The position numbers and the translations under genes were made by a program. A DNA stretch of 64,000 nt from Castanea sativa (Eukaryota; Streptophyta; Magnoliopsida; Fagales; Fagaceae): positions 76,390,001 to 76,454,000 of the forward strand of contig NC_134013.1 of assembly GCF_040712315.1 (NCBI RefSeq), given 5' to 3'. Position 1 is the stretch's first letter. Each line of letters opens with the position of its first letter. Below the pieces are notes generated by a model. That model was not told the origin of the DNA. It searched no databases and was given only the letters and a program-made list of their open reading frames with translations. Positions 47,047 to 60,120 of this stretch are shown here, in pieces.

Positions 47047-49502
47047 GCCCACTCCCTTATATGTAACCGAACAATAAAATAAATTCTTAACCTTTCTACT
47101 TTGTTTTCAGTTAGTGGTGTTCATCGGTCGAATCAGAGTGGTTTTTGGGGATTCTTGAGCTGCGTTGAGGACCTCACCATTGCCAATCAGTCTCGCTGGA
47201 CATTGGTTTTTTGGTATATGGGTGGTGGTTTCATGGCGGCTCGGTGATTGATTGCCACCAAAAACCGTAAGAGAAAGATTTGAAAATTTCATACTCAAAA
47301 ATCACCAAAAATTTCAGATTCAAAGCACAAAATCAACCCACATACCAAAATCCACAGCAATCAAAAACCACAATAATCAAAACCCAAAACAAATCAAACC
47401 CAACAAAGTAAGAGATCTGACTAGGACTCACCTTTGGGAAATTGTGAATAGATCTTTTTTTTTAGCCACAATGAATTTAAACTCTAAATACCTCTGTTAG
47501 AAACATTATGAACTAGTTAAAAACACTAGGAACTAGTTAAGTTAGAACTTATAAGGCTCTAGGTATATTATTATTCTTTTCTTAGTAATCAAGTTACAAC
47601 TAATAGAATAACTTCAAAATACCAATTGTAGGAGGAAAAATTAAGCCAATTACAATTTATCATCTCAAAATTTATTGATATATTTAGAATTTACTTGTCA
47701 TTAAATTAATTAAATAAAATGTTGTCATGTATCATTTTAATTGACATTACATTGGTGAATTAAAATTTGCCACATTTGAACCCACAAATTAAAGATAAAT
47801 TTTCTATTTAGAATTAATGGATAATTATCTTTAGTAAAATGATAAAAATAGAGATAATTATCTACAAGTAACAAATCTTATTGGGACTCTTTGATGATCA
47901 TTATCTTTTTTTTTAAAAAAAATAGAGATAATTATCTACAAGCAACATGTCCTAGTGAGATTGTCTAACTTTGGGCCAAATTTACTACTTATACTCAAGA
48001 AAATCAATTTAAAGTGGGACTCATTCAAGACTTAAAAGCTCTAGAGTTTGATATTCATTTAAATCCTTCGAAGTTTTATTGGCCATGAACTTTTCAAGAT
48101 GCACAAAGCTTTGGAGTTTGAAGAAATTCATTTGAATCCTTCGAAGTTTTATTGAAATCAAGCTCAACAGCCTCCATAAACTTCAAAAGACCCTAAATTA
48201 TTGAAACTTAGTGGATCAAGCCTCTTAAACTCCTTAGCACTTTCACCCAAAGCCTTTGCATTCTAAGAATCTTCAGAGAATTTAAAGAACACTCGAAGAA
48301 CAATAAATATCTAACAGACTCAAAGCCAGATCATTGTGAAGATTGTTTGGTCCATCATCCAACCAAAATAAAAAAGATCTTGTGTTCGAGCCAAAATTAC
48401 AAGACGATAGAATCAGAGGATTACTCTATTGTGTTAGAATCCAAAAACAAAAAATTGTACTTACTCATTCAATCAATACAAATATATTTGTGAAACACTT
48501 ACGGTTGTTTGATTTTCAAACTTGAGAATTTTGAGTTTGCATCTATCTCTAAAACTCATGTATACAATATTTTTCAAACACTAAACAATAAGTTCACATA
48601 CACAATTTTTTTAATCCTATAATTATTAGGACAATAAATTGTTAATGGTAGTTATTAAAGTAGTTTTGGTGATAAACCCATATGGAAAGTTACTAACTTC
48701 TTAAGTTGTATATCTTACCATAAATTAAATAGGTGTCAAATTATGATTAATGAATGAAAAAACATAAGTTATCACTTTAACAAATAAACTGTGTTTCATC
48801 CACATTTATGTGAAAGTGATTTTGGATACAATAACGGTATTAAATAATTGGGTAAATTTCACTAATGTAGTCTAAGGTTTGGACTAATACTAACCAGGTT
48901 AAAGACTTTTCAAAACTAGCCAGTTTGGTTTCTAAAACTAGTTTAATCCTTAAACAGTTAGTTAGTTTTTCTCAAGGAAAAAATTGGTTAGTTTTGAAAG
49001 AAAATTAGACTTAATTAAGATTATGCCAAACCTCGTGGGTGTGAATGGAATTTACCATAAATAATTTTTATCCATAATTCTAAAAAAATCTTGTCTCAAT
49101 TTATTTTCTAAGTGTCCAAAATGCTTACTTTCCAAATGCCCAAATGTGTATAGTACAGCCTTGTAGCCTCACATCACATCCCACGCAAATCACGTATGTA
49201 AGGAGACGTCCTTGCATGCTCTCATAATCTCATCACATAAATCAATACATATATAAATAAATAAGTATATAAATATAAATAAAAACCCCATTTCCATTTC
49301 CCCCCCCCCCCCCCCCCAATCCCACACAACACTACTACACACACACACCAAAACAAAACCCAATCTCTCTCTCTCTCTCTCTCTGCTTTACGATCTCTCC
49401 GCCATGTAAATTGTAAGCCACAATTCAGAGAACTCGTTCATTCCCTATTCTCTCTCTGAATTCAGATTTTTCAAATACTAATAATTCTCTTTCCCTTCGG
49501 AA
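46528..49502. other. Intergenic region between reductase and CCCH genes
   Basis: 3' flank of the reductase, a (TA)n run at 47002-47040, a GC-richer fragment at 47105-47260 of unknown origin, and repeat-like AT-rich DNA with duplicated TCCTTCGAAGTTTTATTG (48066 and 48136). A C run lies at 49300-49317 and a CT run at 49364-49384, just before the CCCH start. No gene supported. Confidence 0.55.
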
Positions 49503-52500
49503 ATGGACGAAGAGTTACAGAAAAGGAACACTGACTGCGTCTATTTCCTTGCCTCACCCCTCACCTGCAAGAAGGTTCGTCCTTCCTTCCACACAACAAT
49601 GGCGCTCTATTTCCTTTCTTTCTGTTCAAATTCTTTTTTTTTTTTTTTTTTTTTTCATCTTCTATTTTGCTTCGAATTCTGTTTGCATTTTGTAATTTTC
49701 CCTATTCCATAATGTGTATGTTGTGTATGATATTGATATGATCAGCCCTACATTTCAACAATCTTGTTCTATTTGTTTGAAACAATGAATTACTTAGGGT
49801 TTTATGATTTTCTTTTTTCTTTTTCTTTTTCTTTTGCTTGAGAGATTCAGTGTTGTTGTGGTTGCTATTTTGATGAATTGTGAATTTTTTGTTGCTTTGG
49901 CTTTCTGTTTTCTTAGGGTTTATGTGAATGTGGAAATATGATTTTTCCTTTTTCCTTTTTTTTTTTTGGTTACAATGCCATTGCTATATCATGATGACTG
50001 AGATTAATGCATCAAAGTTTTTCAATGAACACTTAAGTTGACAAAGATAATGAATTCTTAGTTTTTGGAATGTTGCACCGATTCTTGGTAGAATTGATAG
50101 GATAGTGGTTAAATGTTTAAAATTCACCATTTCCTGATAGTTTAAGCTTTTGGGGGAAGGTAATAGTTTATGATGGTATCAAAGCAAATGGTCCTGAGTT
50201 TGAACCTTGTGTTTACTTTACCACCCATTCAAGAAGGTTAGAAATCTCATGTGTTGGGGGAGTGTTCAAATAATCTTTACATCATTTATTCACCATTTTC
50301 TAACAGTTTAGGCTTTTGGGGAAGGTAATAGTTTATGATGGTATCAAAACAAACAGTCCTAAGTTCGAACCCTGTCTTTACCGTACCTTCCCATTTAAGA
50401 AAGTTAGAATCCCATGTGTTAGGGGGGTAATAATCCTTACATTATTTATTCACCCTTTCGTAATAGCTAAACTTTAAGACAAGTGGTAGTTTAGAAAATG
50501 AAGGACGTGTCTATATTTTGGGGTTTTATACAGTCAGGTAAGGTTTTGTATTTTTAGTATGTCATAATCTCTGTTTCCATTCCACACGGACATTGATTGA
50601 CCTTTTTAGTTTATTTTCCTTCCAGGGGGCTGATTGTGAGTACAGGCACAGCGAGATTGCAAGGCTCAATCCAAGAGATTGCTGGTACTGGTTGTCTGGG
50701 GACTGTGTTAATCCTACATGCGCTTTTAGACACCCTGTAAGATTTTGATCTTTTATTTATTTAACCTTCTGCTTATATGTTGGCCAGGAACTTTGATTTT
50801 TATTTTCTAATGTGACTTGCACATTCAATCAACAGGAACATGGGTATCAGTTAAGCATTCTTTTCTACTGATTTCGCTATATTGTATGTGTTGTGGACTT
50901 GTAGTTGGATTTTCCTTGTGAGGTGGTTGCATAAATCATATTATGTTGGATTATATACCTTTAGGAAAGGCAGTTGAACATTGAGAAATGTCTCTCTTAT
51001 ATGAACCAATTAATGCTTATATTTTGAATTTTGATAAATGCCTTGAGAGACATATATCCTCACACATTTAGTTTCCGGCATGGTAGATAGGTGGGTTCCA
51101 TTATGTGATTATCTAAAAGGACCAAGCCTTTGTGTTCCAGACTTCCCGCATGTTGCTAGTTTATTGCGGGTAAAGACCTTATTTTCAATATCTAGCAACG
51201 AAAAAGAGTTGTACTATCAGAAAACCTAAAATTATGAAGTAGATAGATTTTGTTCTTACAATTTTGACCTACTTGTTAGAAATGATGTATTACTCTCTAT
51301 CACGCCTATGTTTCCGTGCTTATAATATGGAGAGTTAGCTGTTGATTTGGTTAGATGAGGAGGATTAAGTAATGAGGTTGTGATGAATTTTTCAAGGATA
51401 TCATTGACTACTCTCTTTTTTTGATAAGTAATGTAACTTCATTAATGATCAAATAAACTTTGTGATCGCGATGATGAACACAAAGTGTCAAAAAAGTACG
51501 TACTTCTCAAAAAGAAAATCTAAGAGAAACTTGAAACTCTATAATAGAAGAACAATGAATTAAACCCCAAATGCAGGATCAGTCGAAAGTAGTACAAGCA
51601 AACAAAGTCTACAATTGATCCAAGGAGCTCTCCATGTCTTCAAAAGTATGTCTATTCTGCTCCTTCCAAACAAGCCATATTAAGCAAGCCAGCACCATAT
51701 ACCAAACCATTGAGCCATGTTTACCAAACCACTTATGCCATCTAAATAGCAATTAAGTAGACAACTAATATTGGTTGTTTAGGTTCATAGGCTGAGGAGC
51801 TAAGAATTGGTGAGAGAAGCACTTTGAAGAATTTGCATGTGCAAGGAGTAGTCTTGTAGTAACAGGGTCTTGGTTCCAGTGGCATGACATCACTATGATG
51901 TAGTGTAGGAGGATCCAAAAAGGGTTTATTAGAATTTTTACCCCCTATTATTATGGAAAGTGTATTGCACTTTCAGATTTGTAATATACAATAATGGGAG
52001 TCAAATACTTGCAGCATTCTTGCCAGAAGGATCAAAGGGGGTTTTGGGGTGCTTAGCTTCTCCTTGTCAAAAGTCATATGCAGGTGGAAGGTAAATGATT
52101 GATGAACTATGCTCAGGAGTTGCGGTCCTGTGAAGTTAAATCTTGAAAAAGTGTCTTACCTGCCAATTCAGATTTCCTGATTTGTGTTGCAAGGTATTGA
52201 GGTAGGAAGAGTTAAACAGGTGGGATGTCCTTGTGCATTTCTTCAGTCTCTTGTAGGTTCTCATGTCTGCATGCCCGCAGACCATTCGGGAGTTCCCAGG
52301 CTTTGTCCAGTGGGCTTTTATCAGATGACATCAGCATTGGGTAGATAGTGCTATAAAGGGCACTTTATTGAGTTCAAGGTTTCTAGAAATAGGAATTGTT
52401 TCTTGCTGTTGTACACAGATGACACCTATCTGCTGTTTGATCTCAATTTGTATCATTTCCATGTTTGTATTGTATATAGGGATTTTTCTGGCCTGGAGAG

Positions 52501-54880
52501 GGGAGAGAGGAGGGAACTGGGGGCAAATTTTAAATCTCTCTTGGTCAACATGAAGGATCATTGATGTGTTGGTTTTAGGGTATTGTAGATTGGTTTAGGA
52601 AGTATTTAAAAAAGGTTTTGGAGTATTTTTTATCCCTGCCCTCCCTAGCGGGTGGCTCCAGGATGAGGTTTGGTCTTATGATTAACATGTGGCTTCTGTA
52701 AAGACTGCAGTCTATGCATGATTGCAGAGGAAATAGTGCAAGTAATAGATGAGAAGGAAAAATGAATATGTGGAACACACACACACACACACACACACAG
52801 GGAGAGAGAGAGAGATCTTGGAAATTATGCCAGGTAAAGAAATTAATAATAATAGTTACTACTTCACCATAACAGTAAAATGAACCATACCTGCTGTTGG
52901 TTACCTGCTATGTTAACACTATTAATTTGCTAGTTGCTGCTGCACCGCTTTAGGACTTGACAAAGGTAATTTATGCTGACTACCTAACTAAAAATTACAA
53001 AGTATGAAGCCAGATTGACTATATTATGACCATTTCATACAAAGAATATCCTGTATAAACTTAACTTTTACCTTTCTTGTTAACATGCACGTCATCAAGG
53101 ATATATATGAAGGCAGAATGGGCTGCACTAGTTGTTGATGTGATGATACTTGGCCAAATTCAATATTGATGTTAGATCTTGATTGTTTGGCTGGCTGGTA
53201 CTGTTGAAAAGGGAATTAGAAACTTTCTTTTAACAGGTTAGGCCTTAAACACCTCCATCAGTGATAGTATCCAAATTTTAAGTTGTATTTTAACTTGTTC
53301 CATCACTTTTTTCCTGTATTGGAAATTTTATTATGCCCATATTTTGCATTCTCTTTTGAATTATATGTTAGTGGATGCTGTCTTTTTGTTTCCATCATCC
53401 CATTGTTATTTGGTAATTTCACTTGAACTAAACTTTGTTACTTTCATAGCCATTGGATGGCCATGCAGGAGTGCCATCTGAATCTGCCCAGTGTTCTGCA
53501 CCTGTGAACAAGACCAATGCTCCCTGTTACTTTTACTTCAACGGTTTCTGCAAAAAAGGTGACCGATGCCCTTTTATGCATGGGTCTGATGGTAATGCAC
53601 CTGCTGGGAAATCTACAAAAGCTGTTTCTACAAGCACTGATGCACCTTTCATAGAAAAAAAAATATCTGCAGGAAATGAGACACAGTCGGCACAAACAGA
53701 AACACATCTGAATCCATATGAAAGTGTCCCTAAGGTAGCTATGAATTTGAATTCTGAGTTCAAGGAGGGACTCGATGAACCAGTACCTAACAATGTTTCC
53801 CAGCAGTGTGCCTCTCCGCAGATTGCTGTTTGTGGGTATGATGAAGCTCCTGTGATTAGATCAGAGTCCTTGCTTATAGCAGATGGTTTTATTCAAAGCA
53901 GATCTCATTTTGAGGCAGATCAGAGTTCAGAGGAGCAAGTGGAAGATGATATTGAGCCAGAGGAGCGGTGGGAATCATCCCCTGGTTTTGATGTTCTTGT
54001 GGGTGATAAATCAGAGAATTTGGGTTATGATGATGATGCAGAATATTTGCTGGACCTTGATGGGGAACAAAGAGAGTTGAGTAGCTGCTTCTTGGGTTAT
54101 GATTTTGAAGATCCAATTAAGTATGATCCCACACACCCTGATTTGAAACAATATGAACGTGATTTCTATGATGGTTATGATCCAGATGACAAGCATCTTT
54201 TCAATAATGTTAGAAGAGATCCTGGTCATTCAAGAGACAGCATGTTGGATTCTATATTGTTCCGGAAAAGGAAACATGTGCCAATGGAGCTGACAGTTGG
54301 TGACCATAATGGCATGGATCTTCGAGACCATTTGAGAAGACACAGGGTGATTGATGGTTGTCCAATTACTGGCTTATCAAGAAGGCATGGCTCATCTTGT
54401 CTAATTGGTCGCAGCCAGGAAAGGCCTCACAGGCATGGCATGGGTCAGCGTCTTCATGGAAGAATGGCATCAGAAGTGGGAATGAGTACTATTGAATCAG
54501 TCAAGAACGGAACTTTTTCACATGGTGCCACTGCCAACCAGCGTGGCTTGCTGAGGCGCTCACAGCAACATAGGTCAAAGAAGGTTAGCAGGAAAAAAAT
54601 TCTTTTGAAACATCCCTTCTCAAGTGAAGTTACAAGGAAACCAGTTACAAGAGAGAGGAGATCAACTCAGGAGTCGACTACGTTTACAGGACCCAAGACC
54701 CTTGCCCAGATTAAAGAAGAGAAGAAAAAAGCTGAAGAAAATGGGGTTTGCATTTGGAAGGTAGGGCATTCAAGCAGAACTACATCAACTGACTTCCAGG
54801 CTCCCAAAACCTTGAGTGAAATCCTCAAGGACAAAAGGAAGCTGGATTTTGTGAGGGACAGTGATAATAGTGGCTACTAA
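49503..54880 (+). CDS. CCCH zinc-finger protein (AtC3H17-like)
   Basis: Three exons: 49503-49574, 50626-50736 and 53450-54880, all phase 0 with GT-AG borders, giving 537 aa. Three CCCH fingers: C12-X9-C22-X5-C28-X3-H32, C43-X7-C51-X4-C56-X3-H60 and C87-X7-C95-X5-C101-X3-H105. The exon 1/2 junction splits finger 1, and exon 3 begins at PLDG right after finger 2. The middle is acidic (about 180-260). The C terminus is basic and holds two GPKTLAQIKEEKKK / APKTLSEILKDKRK motifs. CCCH proteins of this type bind RNA or act in transcription; Arabidopsis At2g02160 has the same start pattern from memory. A leader with a CT run precedes the ATG. The gene looks intact although intron 2 (2.7 kb) has taken in a LINE fragment and repeats. 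Confidence 0.94.
50132..50470. repeat. Tandem repeat in intron 1 of the CCCH gene, period about 156-160 bp
   Basis: ATTCACC(A)TTT..TAGTTTA(A/G)GCTTTTGGGG starts units at 50132, 50288 and 50448. It is an inverted relative of the 43474 and 56615 repeats (the reverse strand reads AAGCTTAAACT..GAAATGGTGAAT). Confidence 0.8.
51413..51745 (-). mobile_element. 5'-truncated LINE fragment in intron 2 of the CCCH gene
   Basis: On the minus strand it reads LVWKEQNRHTFED and LFACTTFDWSCIWGL-like text, the usual C-terminal end of plant L1 polyproteins. It ends TTAATGAAGTTACATTACTTATC plus an A run. It is antisense to the host gene. Confidence 0.75.
51746..53449. other. Remainder of intron 2 of the CCCH gene
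   Basis: A repeat-like unclassified stretch (51780-52560) and a (AC)n run at 52775-52799 next to GAGAGA. No coding supported. Confidence 0.5.
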
Positions 54881-55688
54881 AAAAAAGAAAAATCCAGTTA
54901 GGCTTAGTGGAATCTTAATCATTTAGTAATGAGTAGTGATTTTACAGATGATGATTATGATAAAAATTAGTCTGAGAAGGAGATGAAGACCCTAGCATAA
55001 TTTTGCGATGTTTGGATGTGCAGGATCGTGTTTTTACATACTAGATAAAGGTACTTTTTCTTTCCGGTAAATGAGGACCTTGAGGAGATGCGTATGCATT
55101 TGTTTTCAAATCTCTTCTGTGACCCCAACCGTTGGTAATCACTGAAAGCTGAACTTAGAGGCTAAAGCGGGCTATTGGCTGGCTTCTGCTTGTACACCTC
55201 TTACAAAAATCTTATGTTACTGTTATCAAGCTTGTCTTGATTTCTTGTACAGAGGTGCTGATTAACTCACATATTGATTGTTGCATTTGTGTGTGGAAAA
55301 GATGATTTTTAACTACTGTTACTGTCTCCATTTGGTTGCGTAACAACGACATTTCCATCTTATAGTTTGACCCCAAATCTCTCCAACTTCTCTTTCAATT
55401 TGCTTAATGTGCTTTGTGTGCATCTTTCATCAGTTATTTGTGATTCAAATTTTCCTCGAATTTGCTAGTAGTTAATTGACAAATGTAATATTAATTGACA
55501 AATGAGGATTAAGATTATTGATTTTGAGCAATATTAGTAGTTTGTCTAGCTTAAGATTAAGATTATTGAGCCATAAGGTAGTTTTATTTTATTTTATGAA
55601 TGATTCGAGATGGAGCAGCCATTTGCAGTTTATCACAAAAAGATAAAAAGATAACTAAAATGAGGACCACCACTACTATATGATTCTC
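54881..55688. other. 3' flank of the CCCH gene
   Basis: 3' UTR and spacer up to the Pack-MULE. No gene or repeat border recognised. Confidence 0.5.
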
Positions 55689-55697
55689 AACAATATA

Positions 55698-55952
55698 GGG
55701 CAAATCGGCCCAATACCATCTTTTTCGAAACAATTTAGGCAAAAAACACTGTTTCGGAAATAATTGGGAAAATACCACTTTTTCTAGTACTTGAGCTTGG
55801 TGAGCTCGAGTACCGGATTTTCTAGTTCCACCGTGGCATGCCAGCGTGGCATTTCGGATTTAAAAAATGCCACTTAGTACTCGAGTTCAACAAACTCGAG
55901 TACTGTATACTGTGGTACCCGAGTCCTTTAAACTCGGGTACCAATCTGGATT
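55698..55952 (+). repeat. Left TIR of the Pack-MULE
   Basis: 255 bp, inverted against 60435-60690. It includes hairpins GTACTCGAGTT/AACTCGAGTAC and GTACCCGAGT/ACTCGGGTAC. Confidence 0.95.
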
Positions 55953-56614
55953 CACCGTCAGGTGCTGTAGAATTTATAAATTATTTTTTTCATATCGAGT
56001 CTAGTAATGCTATGAAATGATAAAGATTTTTGGAGCTTATCTCTCTCTCTCTCTCTCTCTCTTCCCCTTTGACCCTCTCAATGGTGTGCTTTATTGTTAC
56101 TCTGCGCCGTCAATTCATTTAACTTAGATGGTGTGATTGTGCTGGGGTTATTGTTGCTAGGTGGGAAGTTCTCACAGGCAAAGAGAACTTCAGAGATTGT
56201 TACTGAAGTTGTTAACGGCGATGAAGTTAATTTGCCCATTGTAAAGACTGAACCATGGACAATTCTTGCCCACAAGAAGTCTCAGAAAGGTTGGATCCCT
56301 TATAATCCGAGAACCATGAGGCCTCCACCTCTTACCAGGGATACAAAGTATGTGAAGCTTATGTCTTGGAATGTCAATGGATTAAGGGCTTTATTGAAGT
56401 TAGAGGGGTTTTCTGCACTGCAACTTGCTCAAAGGGAAGATTTTGATGTGTTGTGCTTGCAAGAGACCAAATTGCAGGCAAGTTTATAAATGCGTATTTT
56501 GTTTCTTGAGGTTAAAAACTTCATGTAAAAGATAAATCAAGGCCGGTATGTTCATTAGAACAAATGACATGTTTCAGTAAGTTTGAGTTTTTGGTTAATT
56601 TTCCCCTTAGATAG

Positions 56615-56900
56615 CTATTAAACTACCACTTATCCCAAACTTTAAGAGTTGATAGAAAATGGTGAATTTAATCACATAACCACTATTTTTTGACATTCTC
56701 CCTTACACGTGGGTCCAGACTTTCCCTTAAAATGGTGTCCTACACATGGAATTTTTGAACTTTTTAAATGGAGGTAGAGTAGAGACATGGTTTGATTTGG
56801 GACTATTTCTTTAATACCATGATAAATTACCACTTGTACTAAAAGCTTAAACTAATAGAAAGGATGAATTCAATCACTTAATCATTATTTTTCTAACAAT
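56615..56900. repeat. Repeat with direct copies 205 bp apart inside the captured ARP intron
   Basis: Starts ACTACCACTTATCCCAAAC at about 56622 and recurs as ATTACCACTTGTACTAAAAG at 56826. Same architecture as 43474-43760. Confidence 0.78.
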
Positions 56901-57026
56901 AAACATTACATTAACATTTTCTTGTACATAGAGGATTCACTTAGGGTAGAAAGCAGAAAGATGGGAGAAAGAATTAAGTTATGTGAATCTTAATTTACTT
57001 TCAAATTGTGATCCATACTAATTCCT

Positions 57027-57338
57027 CCCCCCCCCCCCCGCCTTCCACGCACTCCCTTTCTCTGGATGGTGGTTAGATTATCAGGAACAGTTCTGAAGCT
57101 ATCCAACTGTTAACAATACGTAGTACTAAGACTATTTTTGAGCACATATTTAAGGTGATAACACAAATGCACACTTGAAAGAAGTAATGGTTAATCTATT
57201 ATTGGAAGAGCCAGCCAGATTAAATTTGATTAGTTCTTAATGCACGAGCTAAAAGTCTTGACTGGGCCCCTAATTAATGGCCTTTAATAGTTAAGTCATG
57301 TGTTGACTGGAGCGCCCCCCCCCCCCCCCCCCCCCCCC
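57027..57338. repeat. Two homopolymer C runs
   Basis: 13 C at 57027-57039 and 24 C at 57315-57338. The exact lengths are likely unreliable in any assembly. Confidence 0.8.
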
Positions 57339-58464
57339 TTCCACCCAAAATTTTTTCTGGTAAAAGCAAGCAAGGAAATGTTTAAGCACCTTATGGTGCA
57401 CTGCCATGTCCTACTAGAATTAGATGAAGTATTGGCAAGTAATTCCCATATCATATGTTAGATCATGTCAGAGCCTGAGCTTGGTAGTTAAGAGGCAGTT
57501 TCTCTTTAGGGGAACTAGAATATTGTTTTCAAAAAATTTCTTACCAAAGCTTGTGTTCTTCTGATTTAATTTTGAAGTATTTGTTTGTAATGTATATAAA
57601 TTGAAGTTTGAAAAGTAGTGAACATTATTCAGACACTTGGTGGTCTTCATTACCTCTACATCTTTCTTTAAATTCACTAAAAAAGTAAAAATGTAAAATT
57701 GTGCTAGCCTAGTAGACGAGATGTATACAAGAGAAAGCCCCAATTTTCTTTAATAAAAAAATATTATCTAAAATTCATAATATCACAAAATTCCAATTAT
57801 TTTGAGAAGAAAGTAAAAAATTAGTTGACATCCACTCTTAGAGCAATCTCAAAGATAAAAACTTCAATTTCCTTACTAACAGCTCATTCCTTTCAAAAGT
57901 TCTCGCATTCCCTTTCTCTTCAAATACTCCACATTAAACCCAAAGGAATGAACTTTTTTTTTTTTTGATAAGTCCCAAAGGAATGAACTTTCAAAGTTCA
58001 ATGTTATGCCATTTGCCAAAATGTCCTTTCCAGCTCACCAGTAGATCAACCTCGGTTCTTGGCGTCACTCACTTAACTCCAAATACACAAAATACAAGGG
58101 TTCTCATTTCCTAAACAATGTAAATGTAAGAAAAAATGATTATTTTATTTACCTCTACATCTTTATATGATTGTCTCCCTTTTTAACTGCACTTTCATGG
58201 AACAGGAGAAGGATGTTGAGGAAATCAAGTATCTCATAGATGGCAATACATTAAGTATAATTAGGTGCACATGAATTGGATGGCAACTAACATCTAATCA
58301 AAGATCAATGCCTGACGCACATGGGAAGGAACTGTATAGTGGTTTTGACTAACATTGTCTTTTGCATGTGGTTGTTGTGTTGGTAAATAAATTTTGATCT
58401 CTCAAAGGGATAACATGACACTTGTTTTTATGTAAAGCATATTAAGATGATTTTTTTCCCATAG

Positions 58465-59036
58465 CCAAATGCTCCCAGTCAGCCTCCTCAAGGAAACGAA
58501 ACAGAAGGGATGCGTGGTAATGTTGGAGGCCAGGCCCAAACAAGAAGTCAAGCACAGTCTGGGCAGACATTTTCTACTCAACCATTCCAATCTTTACCTC
58601 AAGTTGTGCAAATCCCACTGGTTGCAGCTGCTGTACCTGTTCCTTCCCTTCATATGGTAGTTATATATTCTTACATTGATGATTCACATGTGTTTTGCAT
58701 TAAACTGTCTTTCATATATCTTTTTTTCCCTTCATTTCAGCTTATCCCTGATTCATTGAGTACTCTCTCTGAGTTTATGAATCGCATGGAGCAGACACTG
58801 TCTCAAAATGGTGATTCCAAAACCTTTTTAACTTGTAGTTGCAAATGATTGCATAAAATTAACCAGTTCTCCATGATGTAGGGTATCAGCCAAATTCATC
58901 TTCAACCAACCCCCGTGACCTACCAAGGGTGGAATTACCTTCCAGTGCACAGGGGTTGCCTACAACTGAAGCATTGAGCATTGTCCTGCATCAAGCAGAA
59001 CGGCTTCTCAGTGGTCACGCTGTTGCTGCACTATCT
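58465..59036 (+). pseudogene. BAG6: Captured fragment of a BAG6-like ubiquitin-family gene
   Basis: Three exons with GT-AG introns stay in one frame: 58465-58656 (PNAPSQPPQGNETEG, LPQVVQIPLVAAAVPVP), 58741-58810 (LIPDSLSTLSEFMNRMEQTL) and 58882-59036 (YQPNSSSTNPRDLP, TEALSIVLHQAERLLSGHAV). This is the Gln/Pro-rich middle of plant BAG6/large proline-rich proteins (Arabidopsis At5g42220-like from memory), which escort misfolded proteins. The N-terminal ubiquitin-like domain and the C terminus are missing. There is no start of its own, so it can be expressed only from a promoter elsewhere in the element. Name by recognition. Confidence 0.75.
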
Positions 59037-59829
59037 GTAATCACCATATTCAGAATAATTTAAATCTTGGGTTTTTTTTTTGGGCGACTTTGTTTTGTTC
59101 CTTTTGCTGCACAATATTTGTGTGTATGTTCGCTCTCTACCTCTTTTTTGGCTTTTTGTTAGATTATATCCATTATTTCTGATTTTTTGTCTCTTTTGTG
59201 GAATAATGCATTTGGGTTTGTTGTGACATTAGCAACTTTTGGAACATTTCTTGTTGAGTAAAAGAGAGGAGTTTCATTAGTTCCAATATTTTTTCACTGA
59301 ATCTGGTATTATTTTAGAAATATATATGCATCATAAGAATTCTAAATGGATTTTTCTTAAGTGTCCGTTTATCTGTTAGCTTATTTGGTTAGCTTTAAGC
59401 TTTTAGCTTAACAGAATCCTTTCACTTCTTAGCTTAACAGAATCCTTTCACTTCTTACTTCAATTATCTTCCATGACAGGTGATTTTTCTTACATGGATT
59501 TTTATATTCACATCATTTTAGGCAAAAGGAATTGTGTGACAAAGAAGATTGCAAGATATGTGATAATCTTGATGTGGATCAGCCATGCATATGTTAGTTT
59601 TATCTTTGAAATCGCTTTTGGCATTCTAGATGTTCCTTTCTATGCTTTTTTTTAAAGATGAGTGAGAAATATATTTATAAACTACTAAAAACTAAAAAAC
59701 AATGTACAGTTACTATCTCAACTCACAGACCAAAAGAACTCCTAGTCCTAGTAAAGAGCAGCTACACAATTGCATGTCATAGTAAAAGACAAAAAACACA
59801 CATAAGGAAGAGGTAGCCTTTGTAAAACC

Positions 59830-60120
59830 ACCCTACCTGCAACCAAAATTTAAACGAACCCCATTTAAGAAATGCACTGCAAAATCTTCAAGCTGAAACT
59901 CCAAGTATTGCAATGACTCTGTTCGAGAGAGAGCCTTCATATTTCAAAATGCCTTTTCCAAGGATAATTGCATTTCTCCGATGCCAAATATCATAGATTG
60001 ATCCTAAAGCTAACTTACACACCACAGCTTGGAGAGATTTTCCCCTACACTTCTCCACTCTCCATTATGTGATGTCTTCCCATACAAACCCGGGAGCCTG
60101 GAGATGACAGCACCTCATTA
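59830..60120 (-). mobile_element. LINE 3' fragment inside the Pack-MULE
   Basis: On the minus strand the text IIYDIWHRRNAIILGKGI and SLSRTESLQYLEFQLEDF (frame-corrected by eye) is the usual C-terminal end of plant L1 polyproteins. It was either captured with the gene fragments or inserted later. Confidence 0.65.

Larger units (their letters stand above)
56180..58269 (+). pseudogene. ARP: Captured fragment of an AP endonuclease (ARP-type)
   Basis: Exon text [40 protein letters not shown] and [13 protein letters not shown] ends at 56476, where a CAG|GCAAGT site implies a GC-AG intron. The frame resumes at 58206 after CAG with EKDVEEIKYLIDG, then leaves homology near 58243 and stops at 58269. 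In plants ARP cuts DNA at abasic sites in base-excision repair. Only the N-terminal linker and the first two catalytic motifs (WNVNG Asn, QETK Glu) are present; the remaining catalytic core is missing, so no enzyme can result. The frame is intact in what remains. The open frame upstream to 56094 is not supported as ARP. Confidence 0.85.

Noticed and set aside
47105..47260. GC-richer segment after the reductase gene as a gene fragment
   Set aside because: No family text was recognised on either strand and no splice structure was seen.
53444..54229. Minus-strand and second-frame open frames over the CCCH gene
   Set aside because: They are shadows of the large third exon, which continues the zinc-finger protein in frame.
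56094..56180. The upstream start of the ARP fragment as a real N terminus
   Set aside because: The residues before about 56180 do not resemble the ARP family and pass through what looks like intron sequence with an acceptor near 56161.
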